From JAAFHB01 sp037133495 (lineage in GTDB: Bacteria > Bacteroidota > Bacteroidia > Bacteroidales > Prolixibacteraceae), in the NCBI GenBank assembly GCA_037133495.1, contig JBAXOA010000007.1, forward strand, positions 1 to 64,000: a stretch of DNA of 64,000 nt, written 5' to 3'. The notes under the pieces are model-generated. The model saw nothing but the letters and a program-made list of their open reading frames with translations, had not been told where the DNA came from and made no database searches. The translations under genes and the position numbers were made by a program. Every line of letters begins with the position of its first letter. Within the stretch, counting starts at the first letter, position 1. Below, piece by piece: positions 60,528-64,000 of this stretch.

Positions 60528-62102
60528 ATGGGCTTTAAAGAAGAAATACTACGCCGAAGAACATTTGGCATTGTCAGTCATCCCGATGCGGGGAAAACTA
60601 CCCTTACTGAAAAACTACTCCTTTTTGGAGGCGCTATTCATGTTGCAGGAGCAGTTAAAAGTAATAAAATTAAAAAAGGAGCTACCTCCGATTTTATGGA
60701 AATCGAGCGGCAGCGTGGTATTTCTGTTGCCACATCTGTAATGGGTTTTGAATTTAACGGTTACAAGGTCAATATTTTGGATACGCCTGGCCATCAGGAT
60801 TTCCAGGAGGATACATTTCGTACATTGACAGCAGTTGACAGTGTAATTATTGTGATCGATGCAGCCAAAGGAGTAGAGCCGCAGACCGAAAAACTCATGA
60901 GCGTTTGTCGTAGCCGTAAAACGCCGGTGATCGTTTTTGTGAATAAAATGGACCGTCCGGCAGATGATACTTTTGATCTTCTGGATGATATTGAGAAGCA
61001 ATTGCTGATTAAAGTGCGGCCATTAAGCTGGCCGATCAATAGCGGACCCGATTTTAAAGGGGTTTATAATCTTTACGACCAAAACCTGAATCTTTTCGAT
61101 CCAAGTATAACCGATATACGGACCGGAATAAGTTTTACTGATATTAATAGTCCCGAACTCGAAAATATTATTGGCAAAGATGCCGGAGTTTTGCGCGAAG
61201 AACTCGAAATATTGGATGAAGTTTATCCCGAATTTGATATTGATCAATATCTTGCAGGCGATCTGGCACCCGTTTTTTTTGGAAGTGCATTGTACAATTT
61301 CGGCGTCAAGGAATTGCTTGATACTTTTGTCCGGATTGCTCCCTCTCCCCGTGCTAAAAAAGCAGAAGAGCGTTTAGTTCAGGTTGACGAGGCGACTTTT
61401 ACGGGATTTGTTTTTAAAATTCATGCTAATATTGATCCGAATCACAGAAGCCGAATTGCCTTCGTCAAAGTTTGTTCCGGCAGATTTGAAAGGAATAAAA
61501 ACTATCGACACATCCGTTTAGGAAAAGTCTTTAAATATTCGAGTCCTACTGCATTTATGGCTGACAAAAAAGAGGTCATCGACGAAGCTTTTCCGGGAGA
61601 TATTGTCGGTATTCCTGATACCGGCAATTTTGTAATCGGCGATACCCTTACTGAAGGTGAGATCTTGCATTACAAAGGCATACCCTCGTTTTCGCCCGAG
61701 ATCTTCCGCTATATCGAGAATGCCGATCCTATGAAATCGAAACAGCTGGCAAAGGGAGTTGATCAACTGATGGACGAGGGGGTTGCACAGTTATTTGTCA
61801 GTCAGTTGAACGGCCGCAAAATTATTGGAACGGTTGGAGCGCTGCAGTTTGAGGTGATCGAGTATCGTCTTGAACATGAATATAATGCAAAATGCCGGTG
61901 GGAATCATTGTCTCTCTACAAAGCATGCTGGATTCAGAGTGAAGACAAAGCGATGCTTGAGGATTTTAAAAAGAGGAAATACAATAAAATGTCGATTGAT
62001 AATCATGGCCGCGATGTATTTATGGCCGATTCGTCTTTTATTCTCGATATGGCTCAACGCGATTTTCCTAAAATAAGATTTCACTTTACATCTGAATTTT
62101 AG
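60528..62102 (+). CDS. prfC: Peptide chain release factor 3
   Basis: The 524-residue GTPase contains the G1 motif SHPDAGKTT (residues 17-25), an effector region with ERQRGISVATSVM, the G3 motif DTPGHQDF and the G4 motif NKMDRP. The C-terminal domains typical of RF3 follow (FSPEIFRYIENADPM, GALQFEVIEYRLEHEYNAKC). It recycles RF1 and RF2 from the ribosome after termination. The length is normal. It is a housekeeping gene that marks the edge of the glycan locus, divergent from the beta-helix gene. A 13-bp hairpin follows it. Confidence 0.95.
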   Translation: MGFKEEILRRRTFGIVSHPDAGKTTLTEKLLLFGGAIHVAGAVKSNKIKKGATSDFMEIERQRGISVATSVMGFEFNGYKVNILDTPGHQDFQEDTFRTLTAVDSVIIVIDAAKGVEPQTEKLMSVCRSRKTPVIVFVNKMDRPADDTFDLLDDIEKQLLIKVRPLSWPINSGPDFKGVYNLYDQNLNLFDPSITDIRTGISFTDINSPELENIIGKDAGVLREELEILDEVYPEFDIDQYLAGDLAPVFFGSALYNFGVKELLDTFVRIAPSPRAKKAEERLVQVDEATFTGFVFKIHANIDPNHRSRIAFVKVCSGRFERNKNYRHIRLGKVFKYSSPTAFMADKKEVIDEAFPGDIVGIPDTGNFVIGDTLTEGEILHYKGIPSFSPEIFRYIENADPMKSKQLAKGVDQLMDEGVAQLFVSQLNGRKIIGTVGALQFEVIEYRLEHEYNAKCRWESLSLYKACWIQSEDKAMLEDFKKRKYNKMSIDNHGRDVFMADSSFILDMAQRDFPKIRFHFTSEF

Positions 62103-62130
62103 GCTTTTAGGCTTTAGGCTTTAGGCTTTT
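62101..62130. repeat. Tandem TAGGCTTT-type repeats at the prfC stop
   Basis: AGGCTTTTAGGCTTTAGGCT then TTAGGCTTTT consists of four units of a 7-8 base motif. The first unit begins inside the prfC stop codon (62100-62102). It supplies the left arm of the hairpin described at 62101-62255. Confidence 0.7.
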
Positions 62131-62255
62131 AGATCATAGGCTATCGTTAACGGAAATGTATTGACATATAATAAATTAAGGTAATTATTGAGTCGTCCTG
62201 TAAATTTGGTTTCTAACTTTAGCCCACAGCCGAATAGCCTAAAAGCCTTTTTTTT
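62101..62255 (+). terminator. Probable terminator region after prfC
   Basis: AGGCTTTTAGGCT (62101-62113) is perfectly complementary to AGCCTAAAAGCCT (62236-62248), which is followed by a run of T (to 62255). The loop is long (122 bases), so pairing may involve any of the repeated left-arm units. The U-run direction fits plus-strand termination. Confidence 0.55.
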
Positions 62256-62333
62256 ACTGTCAATTAGCAAAAATAGGCTAAATTTACTCCCTATCAGTAC
62301 CTACCGGTTATAATTGAATTTAATATTCTTGCC

Positions 62334-64000
62334 ATGATAAAAAATTTGATTTTGTTGGGATTACTCCTCTTTATTGTGTTTAAAAGCGACGGTCAGACAA
62401 AAAGTGTCTCTTTCAATGATAAGATGCCACAAGACTGGGAGAATCAGGCTGTTTCAGAAATTAACAGAGAAGCTCCACATGCTTCGCTGATGCCTTTTGA
62501 TACTGATACAAAGGTTCCCGCAAATGATTTTTCGGCTTCACCTTTTTATAAATCACTTAACGGCCGGTGGAAATTCAATCTTGTGACCAAACCCGCCGAT
62601 CGTCCTGCTTCATTTTATCAAAAAAAGTTTGACGACAGCAGCTGGAAATTAATTGATGTGCCTTCGAACTGGGAGCTGAAAGGCTACGACTATCCAATAT
62701 ATACAAATATCAAATATCCGCATAAGGCAACGCCTCCAACAATACAGGCAAATTATAATCCGGTTGGTTCGTACCGGATGGAATTTGAAACAGCTGCCGG
62801 CTGGAGTGGAAAAGAGATCATTCTCCATTTTGGTGCTGTCAGTTCAGCGATTTATGTTTGGGTAAATGGTGAAGAGGTTGGCTATAGTGAAGATAGTAAA
62901 ACTCCGGCAGAGTTCAATATAACCAGGTATTTGAAGAGCGGAAAGAATTTATTGGCCGTTCAGGTTTTTCGCTGGTCTGATGGTTCTTATCTCGAAGATC
63001 AGGATTTTTGGAGGATGAGCGGAATAACGCGTGATGTTTATCTCGTTGCCCGAAATCCGGCTCATATATTTGATTTTCAATTAAATTCCGGCCTCGATGC
63101 CCTTTATAAAGATGGTATTTTTAATGCGGACATTAAGCTTCGAAATCTGGGAAAGACACCACAAAATCTTACAGTACATGCTCAGCTAAAAGATGGAAAC
63201 AGTACAGTTCTCGATTTTTCAAAAAAACTAATTATCACAGGTGCCAATCAATCTGTTAATTTCAATGGAAAGCTGCCTGATGTTAAAAAGTGGAGTGCTG
63301 AAACTCCGGATTTATACCAGCTAATACTTACAACGAAAGATGAAACGGGAAAAGTAATAGAATCTCTGGGTTGTCAGGTTGGTTTTCGAAACATCGAAAT
63401 TAAAAACGGACAATTATGTGTGAATGGAGTTCGTATTCTGGTCAAAGGAGTGAACATGCACGAACACAATGAGACTAACGGACATGTGCAGGATCTTGAA
63501 ACGATGATCAGGGATATTTCTAATATGAAGAAATTCAATATCAATACTATGCGGTGTTGTCACTATCCTCAGCCCGAAAAATGGTATGAATTATGCGACA
63601 AATACGGGTTGTATCTTATTGATGAAGCGAATATCGAATCGCATGGAATGGGTTATGGAAAAGAGTCACTTGCCAAAGATCCCAGCTGGTATAATGCTCA
63701 TCTTTTCAGAACGCGCAATATGGTTGAACGGGATAAAAATCATCCGGCGGTTATCATCTGGTCATTGGGAAATGAGGCCGGCGACGGTATCAATTTTGTA
63801 AACACATCGGCATGGATTAAATTACAGGATAAGTCGCGGCCGGTTCAATATGAAAGAGCAGGTACTGCATCACACACCGATATTTTTTGTCCGATGTATG
63901 CCAGGATTGATGAAATGATTAAATACGCAACAACACATAAGGATAAACCATTGATTCAATGTGAATATGCTCATGCAATGGGTAACAGTACCGGAAATCT
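62334..64000 (+). CDS. GH2 beta-galactosidase (LacZ-like), 3' end outside window
   Basis: From ATG at 62334 the frame is open to the window edge (about 555 codons). There is a signal peptide (LILLGLLLFIVFKSDGQT). The GH2 sugar-binding domain follows (NGRWKFNL, DVPSNWELKGYDYPIYTNIK, VNGEEVGYSEDSKTPAEFNI), then the immunoglobulin-like domain and the barrel. The acid/base is the E of SLGNEAGDG (near residue 480) and the nucleophile the E of QCEYAHAMGN (near residue 543). It is of the long LacZ type, unlike the shorter GH2 at 21109. It is exported, so it acts on glycan-derived oligosaccharides in the periplasm. Confidence 0.95.
   Translation, partial: MIKNLILLGLLLFIVFKSDGQTKSVSFNDKMPQDWENQAVSEINREAPHASLMPFDTDTKVPANDFSASPFYKSLNGRWKFNLVTKPADRPASFYQKKFDDSSWKLIDVPSNWELKGYDYPIYTNIKYPHKATPPTIQANYNPVGSYRMEFETAAGWSGKEIILHFGAVSSAIYVWVNGEEVGYSEDSKTPAEFNITRYLKSGKNLLAVQVFRWSDGSYLEDQDFWRMSGITRDVYLVARNPAHIFDFQLNSGLDALYKDGIFNADIKLRNLGKTPQNLTVHAQLKDGNSTVLDFSKKLIITGANQSVNFNGKLPDVKKWSAETPDLYQLILTTKDETGKVIESLGCQVGFRNIEIKNGQLCVNGVRILVKGVNMHEHNETNGHVQDLETMIRDISNMKKFNINTMRCCHYPQPEKWYELCDKYGLYLIDEANIESHGMGYGKESLAKDPSWYNAHLFRTRNMVERDKNHPAVIIWSLGNEAGDGINFVNTSAWIKLQDKSRPVQYERAGTASHTDIFCPMYARIDEMIKYATTHKDKPLIQCEYAHAMGNSTGN

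Overview
The window looks like chromosome of a Bacteroidota bacterium, probably Bacteroidales or a Marinilabiliales/Prolixibacteraceae-like relative. The evidence is a SusC/SusD pair controlled by an ECF sigma factor and a FecR anti-sigma factor, many lipoprotein signals, TAnnTTTG-type -7 boxes and an AT-rich composition. The order-level placement is inference. I see no tRNA, rRNA, CRISPR array or intact insertion sequence.

Region 1 (about 1-12200) is a patchwork accessory region. It holds the 5' part of a Gfo/Idh/MocA oxidoreductase running off the left edge, and two intact AAA/DUF4143-type ATPases (1158-2471 and 10368-11609) plus a decayed third (11789-11950). An unusual leucine-rich-repeat protein carries an FtsK-gamma-like winged helix and a C-terminal membrane anchor (2813-3808); it is coupled to a truncated DUF4236 gene. 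A minus-strand gene run follows: WYL regulator, PD-(D/E)XK nuclease-like protein, unknown partner, OGG-fold protein, RelA/SpoT-type HD hydrolase, vWA protein and a frameshifted gene (9761 down to 4200). That composition resembles genome-defence or stress modules but matches no system I can name. Direct repeats and oxidoreductase fragments show repeated rearrangement.

Region 2 (about 12209-60428) is a large glycan-utilisation locus, almost all on the minus strand. Its regulatory and uptake core is sigma (32172), FecR (30847), SusC (27218), SusD (25312) and a surface lipoprotein (24468). Downstream lie a Gfo/Idh oxidoreductase, a GH2, a ThuA protein, two GH95-like enzymes and a GC-rich clan-D-like glycosidase. 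Upstream lie a malectin-containing hydrolase, GH78, GH43-like, an aldehyde dehydrogenase, a GH106-like enzyme, an arabinose/fucose isomerase-like protein, two GH106 enzymes, GH29, a beta-propeller protein, an SGNH hydrolase, a GH99-like protein and a beta-helix protein. The dominance of rhamnosidase and fucosidase families, with no sulfatase, points to a rhamnose- and fucose-bearing plant or microbial glycan such as a pectin side chain or gum; the substrate is inferred. L-rhamnose and L-fucose catabolism both release lactaldehyde, which would suit the aldehyde dehydrogenase.

Region 3 holds housekeeping genes: truA lies inside the glycan locus on the opposite strand, and prfC ends it with a hairpin. 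A second LacZ-like GH2 gene runs off the right edge.

The most interesting signals are a candidate antisense RNA with a strong plus-strand terminator between fecR and susC (about 30762-30841), the WYL/nuclease/OGG/HD/vWA gene run, and the LRR-FtsK-gamma-membrane fusion.
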